Origin: Frateuria_A sp051900425
GTDB lineage: Bacteria; Pseudomonadota; Gammaproteobacteria; Xanthomonadales; Rhodanobacteraceae
Assembly (NCBI RefSeq): GCF_051900425.1
Contig: NZ_JBHZGK010000006.1
Location: 124,001-188,000, forward strand
Direction: 5' to 3'
DNA: 64,000 bases
The position numbers were made by a program, and so were the translations under genes. Below, piece by piece: positions 8,096 to 17,110 of the stretch (positions are counted from its first letter, which is position 1; each line of letters opens with the position of its first letter). Below the pieces are notes generated by a model. It saw only the letters and a list, made by a program, of their open reading frames with translations. It did no database searches and was not told the DNA's origin.

Positions 8096-8701
8096 CTAGA
8101 CGGCGCCCAGCGGCCAGCGCCCGAGCACGCGGTACTCGGTGCGCCCGAGCAGGCTGTGGATGAGCAGGAACTCGCGCACCGTCCAGCCCAGCGGTTCGAC
8201 CGGTCGCGGCGCCACCATGCTGGCGTCGTAGAGCAGCGTGAGATGCGGCACGAAGGCACGCTCGTGTCGCGCCAGGCCAGCCGCGGCGAGTCGTGCCCCG
8301 AGGCTTTCGTACAGACCGGACAGCCCAGTCGAGGCTTCCTCGCCGAGCAATACAAACGGGTGCTTGCCGGCGCGCCCGCGGAAGCTGCCGACGCGATCGA
8401 AGCGCGCTTCGAACGAACGCAGCGCCACACCGTCCGCCGCCGCGCAGGCCCCGTCCACCCGCTGCTGCGGCAGGCCGGCGAAGTCGCCCAGGTGATGCAG
8501 CGTCACGTGCAGGTGCCCGGTGGGGCGTGGCTGCCCGCGCAAGCCAAGCTGCCCGCGCAGCCCGCCGGCGAGCATGGCGACCTGCGCCGCGACCTCCGGC
8601 GGTGGCATCACGGCGAAAAACAGGCGGTCGGTGGGGTGCGGAGCGGCAAAACCGCCCAGGGAGCTCTGGTGCATGGCGACGTCGGGAAGGCAAAACGCCA
8701 T
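8096..8701 (-). CDS. thpR: RNA 2',3'-cyclic phosphodiesterase (LigT / 2H family)
   Basis: A 201-residue member of the 2H phosphoesterase family, earlier called 2'-5' RNA ligase. It opens 2',3'-cyclic phosphates on RNA ends and can join tRNA half-molecules in vitro. The two catalytic His-x-Thr motifs are present about 80 residues apart: HLHVTLHHLG near residue 65 and FVPHLTLLYD near residue 150. RLFFAVMPP near the start is the usual first strand of the family. Its start may lie closer to TDRLFFAV than 8701, since the first ~23 residues are not conserved-looking. It is divergent from the cupin gene 48 bases away. Confidence 0.88.
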   Translation of the reverse strand: MAFCLPDVAMHQSSLGGFAAPHPTDRLFFAVMPPPEVAAQVAMLAGGLRGQLGLRGQPRPTGHLHVTLHHLGDFAGLPQQRVDGACAAADGVALRSFEARFDRVGSFRGRAGKHPFVLLGEEASTGLSGLYESLGARLAAAGLARHERAFVPHLTLLYDASMVAPRPVEPLGWTVREFLLIHSLLGRTEYRVLGRWPLGAV

Positions 8702-8749
8702 TGTAGGCGGCGGTGCAGAATGGGGCGCCCACCCACGACGAGCATCCCC

Positions 8750-9199
8750 ATGCCGAAGATCGACGTCCCTAACGTTCCCGAGCGCCGCGGCTCGGGCTAC
8801 CCGGCCCCCTACGCGGAGGCCGCCAAAGACCGCATCAAGCAGGCGCTGGGCGATGCCGGCGGCCTGTCGGATTTCGGCGTCAACCTGACCCGGCTGCCGC
8901 CGGGCGGCTGGTCAAGCCAGCGCCACTGGCACACGCGCGAGGACGAGTTCGTCTACGTGCTGTCGGGCGAGCTGGTGCTGGTCACCGACGCGGGCGAGCA
9001 GCCCTTGCATGCTGGCGACTGCGCGGCGTTTCCAAGGAACGTGGCCGACGGCCACCACCTGGTCAACCGCGGAAGCGACACCGCCGTCTATCTCGAAATC
9101 GGCACGCGCTCGGCCGACGACGCCTGCCATTACCCGGACATCGACCTGTACGTCGAAGGCGACCAGGGCTACGTCCACAAGGACGGCACGCCCTACTAG
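8750..9199 (+). CDS. Cupin-domain protein
   Basis: A 149-residue single-domain cupin. The beta-barrel motifs are clear: SSQRHWHTREDEFVYVLSGE (cupin motif 1, with His, His and Glu metal ligands at about residues 62-69) and a second motif around AGDCAAFPRNVADGHHLVN. The metal site therefore looks intact. Such small cupins are often sugar isomerases, dioxygenases or binding proteins; nothing here identifies the substrate. ATG 8750 is chosen because KIDVPNVPERRGSGYP is the usual N-terminus of this subfamily in related bacteria (from memory). It converges with the metallothionein gene, leaving one base between stop codons. Confidence 0.85.
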   Translation: MPKIDVPNVPERRGSGYPAPYAEAAKDRIKQALGDAGGLSDFGVNLTRLPPGGWSSQRHWHTREDEFVYVLSGELVLVTDAGEQPLHAGDCAAFPRNVADGHHLVNRGSDTAVYLEIGTRSADDACHYPDIDLYVEGDQGYVHKDGTPY

Positions 9200-9200
9200 C

Positions 9201-9392
9201 TCATTGCCCGCCCTGGCGCAGGTCGCCTTCGGGGTTGCCCTTGCAGACGGCGTGGCCGCAACCGCACGGACCGGCTTCGGCCCGGCCCGAGGTGGCCGCT
9301 TCGCGGCAATGGTCGCTGCAGTACTGCTCGCCGCCAGGCTTGGTGGTGCATTGGCAGGCGGCGTGGCCGCAGCGGTAACCGTCGTCGGACAT
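9201..9392 (-). CDS. Bacterial metallothionein-like protein
   Basis: A 63-residue Cys/His-rich protein with the layout of prokaryotic metallothioneins (SmtA/BmtA type). It has nine Cys and several His residues arranged as CGHAACQC, then YCSDHC, then CGCGHAVCKG. The central YCSDHCREA segment matches the zinc-finger-like part of SmtA. The role would be cytoplasmic binding of zinc, cadmium or copper. There is no ArsR/SmtB-type repressor next to it, so its control is not visible. The convergent cupin gene ends one base away. Confidence 0.85.
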   Translation of the reverse strand: MSDDGYRCGHAACQCTTKPGGEQYCSDHCREAATSGRAEAGPCGCGHAVCKGNPEGDLRQGGQ

Positions 9393-9441
9393 GGCGCTTG
9401 ACTCCAGGTAGCGGGCATCGCGATGCCACGGAAACGAACGC

Positions 9442-9537
9442 GGCGCATCGCGCTTCCTTGCCCTGGCTCAGCCATGGGCCACCGCAGGGGGGGTGCGGGG
9501 AGCCGGGTACCACCCGGCAAGGGAAGCGCGATGCGCC
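9442..9537. repeat. Palindromic element with 21-22 bp arms
   Basis: The left arm GGCGCATCGCGCTTCCTTGC (one more C follows, to 9462) and the right arm at 9516-9537 are reverse complements except for one extra base in the right arm. The loop is about 53 bases and contains G7 and a small internal hairpin (CCGGGT / ACCCGG). It fills the gap between the metallothionein and YceI genes, which are both on the minus strand. Confidence 0.65.
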
Positions 9538-9598
9538 AACGCAGCCGAGGTTGCCCAGCCGCGCGTGAAGGCGCCGGCGAGGAATCGCGCAGCGTCCG

Positions 9599-10186
9599 TC
9601 ACTTGTCGCGCAGGGCCTCGACCTGGATGCGCAGCGCGACCTGCATGTCGAAGCCATAGTCCTTGCCCGCCTCCAGCCCGAACGCGCTGCGGTCGAAACG
9701 GCCCCGTGCATCGGCACCGCAGTATTCGCGCTTGAAGATCGGGTGCGGGATGCACCTGAAGTGGTCGATGCGCAGCTCCAGCGGCCGGGTCACTCCATGC
9801 AGCGTCAGGCTGCCCACGACGCGGGTAGGCACGCCGTCCACGAAGTCCGCCAGCCGTCCCTTGTAGAGTGCGCTCGGGTGGTGCGCGGTGTCGAAGAAGT
9901 CCTTGCCGCGTGCCCAGGCGTTGAGCGCGTCCTGGCCGAAATCGATGCTGTCCAGCGCGATGCTCACCTGGAGGCGGCCCTGGCCGGCCGCCTTGTCCAT
10001 CTCCACCCATCCCTGGCTGTGGTTGAACTTGCCGCGCCAGGTCGAGATGCCCATGTGGTCGGCCTCGAAGCTGGGATAGGTATGGTCCGGATCGAATGTG
10101 TAACGTACCGGCGCGGCGGTGGCGGCGCCGGCGAGCAGCAACGCAGCGGGTACCAGACGGCGAGCGAGGCGGAATCGGGTGCGCAT
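9599..10186 (-). CDS. YceI-family periplasmic protein
   Basis: A 195-residue exported protein of the YceI lipocalin-like family, which binds isoprenoid-type lipids. The ATG at 10186 is preceded by AGGGAGA and gives a signal peptide (RRLVPAALLLAGAATAAP). The mature part starts with VRYTFDPDHTYPSFEADHMG, the standard YceI opening, followed by GKFNHSQGWVEMD, DFFDTAHHPSA and GSLTLHGVTRPLEL. Two Cys residues near the C-terminus (CIP and YCGAD) could form a disulphide. It is divergent from the HWE kinase gene with about 200 bp between them; that gap holds no gene I can support. Confidence 0.92.
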   Translation of the reverse strand: MRTRFRLARRLVPAALLLAGAATAAPVRYTFDPDHTYPSFEADHMGISTWRGKFNHSQGWVEMDKAAGQGRLQVSIALDSIDFGQDALNAWARGKDFFDTAHHPSALYKGRLADFVDGVPTRVVGSLTLHGVTRPLELRIDHFRCIPHPIFKREYCGADARGRFDRSAFGLEAGKDYGFDMQVALRIQVEALRDK

Positions 10187-10386
10187 GGGTTCTCCCTTGG
10201 GGTGATTGGCGGCGCCCTCGCGCCGACGTGGAACGACGTGCGGCGGAACGGAAAATCGACACCGCGCCCGCCTTTCCCGGTGTTTGCACCGCTGAAAAAG
10301 CCGATCGCAAGTACCTACCGCGTCAGCTTTTTGCGGGGAAAGCTTGCTGCCATGATGCCTGCGCGGTCGCCACCTTGGAGTCATCC

Positions 10387-13266
10387 ATGGTCCAGAGCAC
10401 GCGGCACTCCTCCTCCTGGCCGGTGGGCCAAGGCGAGATGGCCGACTGCATCCGCCGGCACGACTGGGCCGCCACCGCGCTGGGACCGATCGCCGGCTGG
10501 CCGCCGCACCTGCGCGCCGCGGTCGACATCTGCCTGGCCTCGCCGCTTCCGATCGCGATCCTCTGGGGCGAGCAGCGCCTTCAGCTCTACAACGACGCCT
10601 ACCGCGCCATCGCGCAGCAGCGGCATCCGGCGATCCTCGGGCGGCCGGCGCTGGAGAACTGGGCCGAAGCGCGGGACCTCATCGGCCCCATGCTGGACCG
10701 GGTGTTCACCCACGGCGAACCAACCGAGGCGGAGAACTGGCCGGTCCTGCTGAAAGAGGCCTCCGGCGCCCCGGTCGAGCGCTTCTTCACCTTCACCTTC
10801 TCGGCCATCCGTGACCGCTACGGACGGGTCACCGGGGCTTTCCATACCGCCATGGAACGCACCTCGCGGTTGCGCGCCGAGCATCGCCTGCGCGGCGCGA
10901 TGGGCGAGGCGGGCCTTGGCGCAGGCTTCCACGCACTGTTCCGGGCGGCGCCGGCGCCGTTGCTGTTGCTGGCGCCGCCCGATTTCCGCGTGGTCGCCGC
11001 CAACGATGCGCTGCTGCGCGCCAGCGGCGAGTCGAGCGACAGCCTGCTGGGGCGGCCGGGCTTCGACCTGCTGGCGTCCTGGACGAACCATGCCGAGGTC
11101 GAGCAGCAGTTGCGCGCCTCGCTGGAGCGGGTGCTCCGGCAGCGCGCTCCGGACACCTTGCCGCTGGTGGTGCAGCGCCGGCGGTCGCGCCAGCGCGGCC
11201 CGCGCTACTGGTCCATCATCAACACGCCGGTGCTGGACCCGAATGGCGAGGTCGCTCTGGTGCTCCACCGCTGCGAGGACGTGACCGAGCTGGTGCGCCT
11301 GCGCAGCGCCAGCGAGGCGCAGGCCCAGCTGGACCGCGACCAGCAGGCGCTGATGGCGCGCCTGCGCGACGTCGACGCGACCGGGCGCGAGGCCCCGCCG
11401 CAACCGCCCTTGCGGCTGTTCGGCGCGATGCTCGATTCGATTCCCGACTACATCTACGCGTTCGATCGCGAGCACCGCTTTGCCTACGTCAACCGCGCCA
11501 TGCAGCAGTTGTTCGGGCCAGCCGGCGACCCGATCGGCAAGACCTTCCACGAGCTCGGCTACCCGCCCGCGCTGGCCGAACGGCTGGACGGTCATCTGCG
11601 GCATATCTTCGAGACCGGCGAAACGGTCGAGGACGAGCTGTTCTTCACCGCCCCGACCGGGCCGCGGGCCTACTACCAGTTCATCTGGGGACCGGTGCGT
11701 GGCGACAGCGGCAGCATCGAGCAGGTGGTGGGCGTCTCGCGCGACACCAGCGAGCGCCGCCGCATGGAGGAGCGCCTGCGCCAGGGCGAGACGAGGCAGT
11801 CGTTCCTGTTGCAGATGGGCGACCGCATCCGCGGGCTGAACGATGCGGCGCAGATCACCCGTGCCATCAGCGAGATGGTCGGCCGCTACCTGCGCGTGGG
11901 CCGCTGCGGCTACGGCGAGGTCACCGAGTGCGGGCAGTTCTTCATGGTCGAGCGCGACTGGACCGACGGTGACATGCCCAGCCTCGCCGGGCGCGTGCCG
12001 TTGGCCGACTTCGGCACTGCCGTCGTGGCGCAGTACCGTACGGGCCAGACCGTCGTGCTGGACGACACTCTCGAAGACGTCCGCACGCGCGGCAGCGAAC
12101 AGGTCTATGCCGACGCCGGCCGCGTACGCGCCGGCGTGGGCGTGCCGCTGTTCAAGGGCGGGCGCTTCGTGGCCGCGTTCTACGTCCACCAGAGTCGCCC
12201 GCGGCACTGGCGCGACGAGGAGGTCGCGCTGCTGGGCGAGGTCGCCGAACGCATCTGGGCCGCGGTGGCCCGCTCTCGCGCCGAGCGTGCGCTGCGCGAG
12301 AGCGAGCGGCGCTACCGCACCCTGTTCGATGCGCTCGACGAAGGTTTCTGCCTGCTCGAAAAGGTCGATGCCGCAGCGGGCCAGCCGTCCGACTACCGCT
12401 ACCTGGTCACCAACCCGGCGTTCGCCACGCATACCGGGATCGGCGGCGTGGTCGGCCGGACCATGCGTGACGTGTTCCCCGACGCCGCGGCGTTCTGGTA
12501 CGACACCTTCGACAGCGTGATCGGCAGCGGCGAGGCCTTCCGCTTCGAACACGGCATGGTCAACCGCGGGCGGGTGTTCGACGTCTACGCCTGCCGCCTG
12601 GATGAGGGCTCGCACCAGCGCGTGGCGGTGCTCTTCCACGACATCACCGAGCGCAAGCGCCACGAGCAGCACCAGCGGCTGTTGCTCAATGAGCTCAACC
12701 ACCGGGTAAAGAACACGCTGGTGACCGTGCAGTCGATGGCGATGCAGAGCTTCCGCCCGGGCATCGATCCGGAACTGGCGCGCATCCAGTTCGAAGGCAG
12801 GCTGATGGCGCTGTCGCGTGCGCATGACATCCTCACCCGCGAGAGCTGGGGCCGCGCGCCGCTGGCCGAGATCGTGCGCGAGGCGATTGCGCCTTACCGC
12901 GACCAGCACCACGACCGGCTGCACGCGGAAGGCCCCCCGGTCTGGCTGCCGCCGCGCCACGCGCTGGCCTTCGCCATGGTGCTGCACGAGCTCGGCACCA
13001 ACGCGGTCAAGTACGGCGCGCTGTCCAACCAGGACGGCCGGATCGACATCCAGTGGCAGGCCAATGGCACCTTGCGCCTGACCTGGACCGAATCGGGCGG
13101 GCCGCCGGTGGAACCACCGGGCGGGCGCGGCTTCGGCTCGCGGCTGATCGAGCGCGGGCTGCGCCACGAGATCGGCGGGCGCGTCACGCTGGACTTTGCG
13201 CCCGCGGGCGTGGTCTGCACGATCGAAGTGCCGCTGGACGGGCTCGGGCCGCTGGATCACTTCTGA
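10387..13266 (+). CDS. Multi-PAS/GAF sensor histidine kinase, HWE/HisKA_2 type
   Basis: A 959-residue cytoplasmic sensor kinase. In order: an N-terminal PAS-like domain (residues ~17-150, with HDWAATALGPIAGWP and LYNDAYRAI); a PAS (~185-310); a PAS (~345-460, LDSIPDYIYAFDREHRFAYV); a GAF (~475-630, ending in RPRHWRDEEVALLGEVAERI, a phytochrome-like GAF tail); a PAS (~640-755); then LLLNELNHRVKNTLVTVQSM with phospho-acceptor His772, the signature of HWE/HisKA_2 kinases. The ATP site includes LHELGTNAVKYGALS and GRGFGSRLIERGL. No membrane segment is seen. It ends 81 bases before a GGDEF-EAL gene, so c-di-GMP output is plausible. Its N-terminal PAS and GAF are paralogous to those of the hybrid kinase at 17111-19762. 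Confidence 0.9.
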   Translation: MVQSTRHSSSWPVGQGEMADCIRRHDWAATALGPIAGWPPHLRAAVDICLASPLPIAILWGEQRLQLYNDAYRAIAQQRHPAILGRPALENWAEARDLIGPMLDRVFTHGEPTEAENWPVLLKEASGAPVERFFTFTFSAIRDRYGRVTGAFHTAMERTSRLRAEHRLRGAMGEAGLGAGFHALFRAAPAPLLLLAPPDFRVVAANDALLRASGESSDSLLGRPGFDLLASWTNHAEVEQQLRASLERVLRQRAPDTLPLVVQRRRSRQRGPRYWSIINTPVLDPNGEVALVLHRCEDVTELVRLRSASEAQAQLDRDQQALMARLRDVDATGREAPPQPPLRLFGAMLDSIPDYIYAFDREHRFAYVNRAMQQLFGPAGDPIGKTFHELGYPPALAERLDGHLRHIFETGETVEDELFFTAPTGPRAYYQFIWGPVRGDSGSIEQVVGVSRDTSERRRMEERLRQGETRQSFLLQMGDRIRGLNDAAQITRAISEMVGRYLRVGRCGYGEVTECGQFFMVERDWTDGDMPSLAGRVPLADFGTAVVAQYRTGQTVVLDDTLEDVRTRGSEQVYADAGRVRAGVGVPLFKGGRFVAAFYVHQSRPRHWRDEEVALLGEVAERIWAAVARSRAERALRESERRYRTLFDALDEGFCLLEKVDAAAGQPSDYRYLVTNPAFATHTGIGGVVGRTMRDVFPDAAAFWYDTFDSVIGSGEAFRFEHGMVNRGRVFDVYACRLDEGSHQRVAVLFHDITERKRHEQHQRLLLNELNHRVKNTLVTVQSMAMQSFRPGIDPELARIQFEGRLMALSRAHDILTRESWGRAPLAEIVREAIAPYRDQHHDRLHAEGPPVWLPPRHALAFAMVLHELGTNAVKYGALSNQDGRIDIQWQANGTLRLTWTESGGPPVEPPGGRGFGSRLIERGLRHEIGGRVTLDFAPAGVVCTIEVPLDGLGPLDHF

Positions 13267-13347
13267 TGCGCCGCGGATGGCCGTGCCCGCTGTGCGCGTG
13301 CGCGCAGTTCGGTTATCTTGCGCGAGCAGCCCTTATGCAGGGGGAGC

Positions 13348-15561
13348 ATGGTGGTTGACGCAGGCCCGATCACGTTCGGTTACTACACCGCGGCGCTGGT
13401 GGCGACTGCCGGCATCGCGCTCGCGTCAGGCACGCAGTTCGCCGTGATCGGACTGTGGCGCCGGCGCGAGGCGATGTGCCTGTCCTACGCGTCGCTGTGC
13501 CTGTGCATCGCTACCCTCGCCTTCGCCAACGCCCTGCTGCACACGGCAAGCAGCCTGGAGGTGGCGACCGCCGCGCTGCGTACGATGATCGGCGCCGCGG
13601 CGATTTCCTTCCTGCCGTTCGTGATCTTCATACGTGCCTACACCGGCGGCCCGCCGCAGCCACGACTGCAGCTGGCGGTGGGCGTGACCGCGTGCTTCTT
13701 CGTCTGGCTCAACTTCCGGCTGCCGGGCACCGTGTTCTTCGCCCGGCTGGCGCCGGGCACGGGCATCGCCCTGCCCTGGGGCGAGCGGCTGTACGACGTC
13801 GGCGGCACCGCCTCGCCCTGGGGCCTGCTGTTCCACGCGCTGACGTATGTCGCCTTCCTGTGGGCGCTGGCGCGGGCAGTGAAGCAGATGCGCGGGGGCG
13901 AAGGCCTGCGTGGCGCGTTGCTGGCGGTCTGCCTGTTGGCGCAGTTCGCCGCGCTGCTGTGGGGTGACATCGTGGTGGACGCGCTCGACCACCACTATCC
14001 CTATCTGGACGCGTTCTCGTTCCTGCCGTTCGTGCTGCTGATGGGCCTGTCCCTGGCCGCCCAGCTGCACCAGCGCACGGTGCAACTGGAACTGACCACG
14101 CGCCGGCTGGAGGCGGAGGCGCATACCCGCCGCGAAGCCGAGTTCAGCCTGCGCCACGCCGCCTACCACGACAGCCTCACCGGCCTGCCCAACCGCCTGC
14201 GGGCGCTGGACCACCTGGCCGAGCTGCACGCCGACACGGTCACCAGGGGGCAGCACGGCGCCGTGCTGCTGATCGACCTGGACAACTTCAAGACGATCAA
14301 CGACGCGCTCGGGCACCCGATCGGCGACCGCATGCTCGAGGCCATTGCTGACCGCCTGCTCGCCGCCGCACCGACCGACGCGATGCTCGCGCGGCTGGGT
14401 GGGGACGAATTCGTGCTCGTGCTCGGCCCGCTGGCGGGCACGGCCGAGGCGGTGCAGGCGCAGGCCCAGCAGGCGGCCGAACGGATGGTCGCGCGACTGG
14501 CCGAGCCGGTGACCGTCGACAGCCGCGTCCTGGCCGCCGGCGCCAGCGTGGGCGTGGCGCTGTTTCCCGCCGGCGAGGAGGGCGTCGCCGACCTGCTGCG
14601 CCGCGCCGACATCGCGCTCTACCGCGCCAAGGCCGCCGGCCGCAACACCGTGCGCCTGTTCCTGGAACCGATGCAGCAGGAGGCGGATACGCGGCTGGCG
14701 CTGGAACGCGGCCTGCGTACCGCACTGGAACAGGAGCGCATGCCCACCCAGTTCGCCCTGCATTTCCAGCCGCAGGTCAACCGCCGGGGCGAGCTGCTGG
14801 GCGCCGAGGCGTTGTTGCGCTGGCAACATCCGCAGCTGGGCGAACTGTCGCCGTCGGTGTTCATCCCGCTGGCCGAGGAAACCGGCCTGATCCATGCGCT
14901 CGGCGCCTGGGTCATCGGCCAGGCCTGCGCGCACATCCGCGCCTGGGACCGGGACGGGGTGGCCTTCGGTGGACGCCTCGCGGTGAACGTGAGCGCCTGG
15001 CAGCTCAACCACCCGCGCTTTGCCGAACAGCTGGAGGCACAGGTGCACGCCGCCGGCATCGAACCTTCGCGGCTCGCCCTGGAGCTTACCGAGAGCGCGC
15101 TGCTGCAGGATTTCGACAGCGCCCTGCAGACCCTCAACCAGCTCTCCGAGGCCGGCTTCCGGCTGGCGCTGGACGACTTCGGTACCGGCTATTCCTCGCT
15201 GAGCTACCTGCAGCGCCTGCCGCTGGACGTGCTCAAGGTCGACCGTGCCTTCGTCAGCGAGTTGAGCCCCAACGCGGCCAACCCGCTGGCAAGCTTCATC
15301 GTCGACGTCGCCCATCGCCTGGGCATGGCTACCGTCGCCGAGGGCGTGGAGACCGTGCCGCAGCGGCTTGCGCTGGAGCGGATCGGCTGCGATGGCCTGC
15401 AGGGCTTCCTGATCTGCCGCCCGGTAGACGAGCCCGGCTTCCGCCGCTGGCTGGCCGAACACCAGCAGGCGCGCGCGCTGCCGCAGGCGCAGCGCAACGT
15501 GCCCGGTGCCACGGAAGCACACGACCTGCCCTCGCGCGACCGGAACTCGTCCGGGGATTAG
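13348..15561 (+). CDS. Membrane GGDEF-EAL protein (c-di-GMP metabolism)
   Basis: A 737-residue protein with an N-terminal membrane region (about 7-8 hydrophobic segments, residues ~8-245), a short linker helix (QLELTTRRLEAEAHTRREAE), then GGDEF and EAL domains. The cyclase motif GGDEF is intact at 351-355, but no RxxD inhibitory site precedes it. The EAL motif at 487-489 (AEALLRW) and DDFGTGYSSLSYL near 609 are intact, as is the ExVE region (VAEGVETVPQ). Either activity is possible; many such hybrids are phosphodiesterases activated by GTP binding. ATG 13348 is chosen for the GGGGAG at -7. It follows the HWE kinase gene in the same direction. Confidence 0.92.
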   Translation: MVVDAGPITFGYYTAALVATAGIALASGTQFAVIGLWRRREAMCLSYASLCLCIATLAFANALLHTASSLEVATAALRTMIGAAAISFLPFVIFIRAYTGGPPQPRLQLAVGVTACFFVWLNFRLPGTVFFARLAPGTGIALPWGERLYDVGGTASPWGLLFHALTYVAFLWALARAVKQMRGGEGLRGALLAVCLLAQFAALLWGDIVVDALDHHYPYLDAFSFLPFVLLMGLSLAAQLHQRTVQLELTTRRLEAEAHTRREAEFSLRHAAYHDSLTGLPNRLRALDHLAELHADTVTRGQHGAVLLIDLDNFKTINDALGHPIGDRMLEAIADRLLAAAPTDAMLARLGGDEFVLVLGPLAGTAEAVQAQAQQAAERMVARLAEPVTVDSRVLAAGASVGVALFPAGEEGVADLLRRADIALYRAKAAGRNTVRLFLEPMQQEADTRLALERGLRTALEQERMPTQFALHFQPQVNRRGELLGAEALLRWQHPQLGELSPSVFIPLAEETGLIHALGAWVIGQACAHIRAWDRDGVAFGGRLAVNVSAWQLNHPRFAEQLEAQVHAAGIEPSRLALELTESALLQDFDSALQTLNQLSEAGFRLALDDFGTGYSSLSYLQRLPLDVLKVDRAFVSELSPNAANPLASFIVDVAHRLGMATVAEGVETVPQRLALERIGCDGLQGFLICRPVDEPGFRRWLAEHQQARALPQAQRNVPGATEAHDLPSRDRNSSGD

Positions 15562-15671
15562 GCAGGTTGCCGGTGGCGCGGGGCCCGACCCGGGCCGTCC
15601 CGTTGAAAGGGAGGGCTTGGGCGTCGCGCCCGCTGCTTCTCCCTTGACGGCTCCAGCATCCGCCCCGGACG

Positions 15672-15690
15672 CCTCCCCGCTCAGGGGAGG
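15672..15690. terminator. Hairpin between convergent GGDEF genes
   Basis: CCTCCCC and GGGGAGG pair around GCTCA. The surrounding 15594-15700 resembles a decayed REP module (GGGAGGGCTTGGGC, GCATCCGCCCCGG). It lies between the stop codons of two convergent genes and could limit read-through from both, but there is no T-run. Confidence 0.4.
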
Positions 15691-15717
15691 TCCGCTGTCG
15701 GGACGGGTGCCCTGCGC

Positions 15718-16986
15718 CTACGCCATCTCCGGATCGACGTCATCCTGCCCCGCCCGCTCGGCCAGCTTGCTGGCGTACATCGCGCGATCGGCGGCCGCAT
15801 ACAGGCGTGTTTCGTCCTGCCCATCATCCGGGTACAGGGCCAGACCGATGCTGGCGCCGATGGACAGCCACTGGCCCTGGAATTCGGTACTCGCGTCGAA
15901 GGCCCGCGCGAGGCGTTCGGCCCGTGCCAGCGCCGCGGCGCGGTCGGCCACCTCGGGCAGGATCGCGGCGAATTCGTCGCCGCCCAGCCGCGCCAGCGTG
16001 TCGCCCGCGCGGATGCCCTGCTGCAGGCGCTGCGCCACGAAATGCAGCAACGCGTCGCCGGCGGCGTGGCCCAGCGTGTCGTTGATGCGCTTGAAGTCGT
16101 TGAGGTCGATGACCAGCATCGCGATGCGTCCGCCGCTCTCGCGGGCCCGCCGCAGCGCCTGCTCCAGCCGGTTGGCGAACACGCGCCGGTTCGGCAGGCC
16201 GGTCAAGGCATCGTGCTGGGACGCATGTTCGGCGTGGCCGATCTGCTCCTCCAGCAGGGTGAAGATCATGCCGGTGGCGACCAGGAACTTGGGCAGGTTC
16301 CACGCCTCGTTCTCGATGCCCCAGCCGGCCAGCCACGGGTCGAGCGCCGACGCCACCGGGAACACCGCCGCCCAGGCGACGAAGCTGACCGTGGTGAACA
16401 CTACGCCCACCGACGGCCCGGTCGCGCCGCGGTAGAAGCAGAACGCCACCGCCAGGTAGTGCCAGAACAGCATCCAGTCGAGCGCCTGGCCGATCGCGCC
16501 GTGCCAGGCGAGCATGCCCTGCAGGGCGTAGAAGCCGACCACCACCGGCACGCCCCAGAACGGTTTGCGCCGGTCGCGGCGGAACACCCACGCGGTCGAG
16601 GCCAGGCCCAGGACGGTGCACAGCAGATAAGGGATGCGCTCTTCGGAGCCGTAGGCGGCGAGCACGAAGAACGCCACGTCGGGGATCGCCGCCGCCAGCG
16701 TGATGGCGAGATCCCGCCACCAGGCCAGCCGCGCATCGGAGCCGGCCCAGATGAAGGCCACGCTGCTCAGCAGCAGCATCGAGAGGGAAACGGCCAGCGC
16801 GGCGTCCGCCCCGGGCCCGGCGGCGAGGTTGCGCTCGACGAACTGCGCAACGATGTGCACCAGGATCATTGCCCAGCCGACCAGCCAGTAGCGCGGGCGG
16901 GTCTGTCGGGTCCGCCTGAGCAGGCCGGCGAACACCAGCACCAGGCCGCCAATGGCGAGGAAATCGGGAACGACGGACAGGTTCAA
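15718..16986 (-). CDS. Membrane diguanylate cyclase (GGDEF)
   Basis: A 422-residue protein with about eight hydrophobic segments (residues ~8-235), a short linker and one GGDEF domain. The active-site motif GGDEF is at 335-339 and an RxxD inhibitory site (RAGD, 326-329) stands exactly five residues before it, so it should be an active cyclase with product inhibition. Other hallmarks are SQHDALTGLPNRRVF, VIDLNDFKRINDTLGHAAGD and SIGLALYPDDG. The membrane part is of unknown ligand. It converges with the GGDEF-EAL gene and follows the hybrid kinase gene, 124 bases downstream of it on the same strand. Confidence 0.92.
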   Translation of the reverse strand: MNLSVVPDFLAIGGLVLVFAGLLRRTRQTRPRYWLVGWAMILVHIVAQFVERNLAAGPGADAALAVSLSMLLLSSVAFIWAGSDARLAWWRDLAITLAAAIPDVAFFVLAAYGSEERIPYLLCTVLGLASTAWVFRRDRRKPFWGVPVVVGFYALQGMLAWHGAIGQALDWMLFWHYLAVAFCFYRGATGPSVGVVFTTVSFVAWAAVFPVASALDPWLAGWGIENEAWNLPKFLVATGMIFTLLEEQIGHAEHASQHDALTGLPNRRVFANRLEQALRRARESGGRIAMLVIDLNDFKRINDTLGHAAGDALLHFVAQRLQQGIRAGDTLARLGGDEFAAILPEVADRAAALARAERLARAFDASTEFQGQWLSIGASIGLALYPDDGQDETRLYAAADRAMYASKLAERAGQDDVDPEMA

Positions 16987-17110
16987 GCGTGTGTCTCCGC
17001 GCCGTAGGCCGGCGCGTTCGGCAAAAAAACTTCCGATCGCTTATCGGCCGTGCGCGCGCAAGCTTGAATGGGGCCACCGCCGCGCGCAACCACTGAAGCC
17101 GCGGCCACGC

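Noticed and set aside
10381..13260. 959-codon open frame antisense to the HWE kinase gene
   Set aside because: No recognisable motif, while the sense strand has PAS, GAF and kinase domains over the full length.
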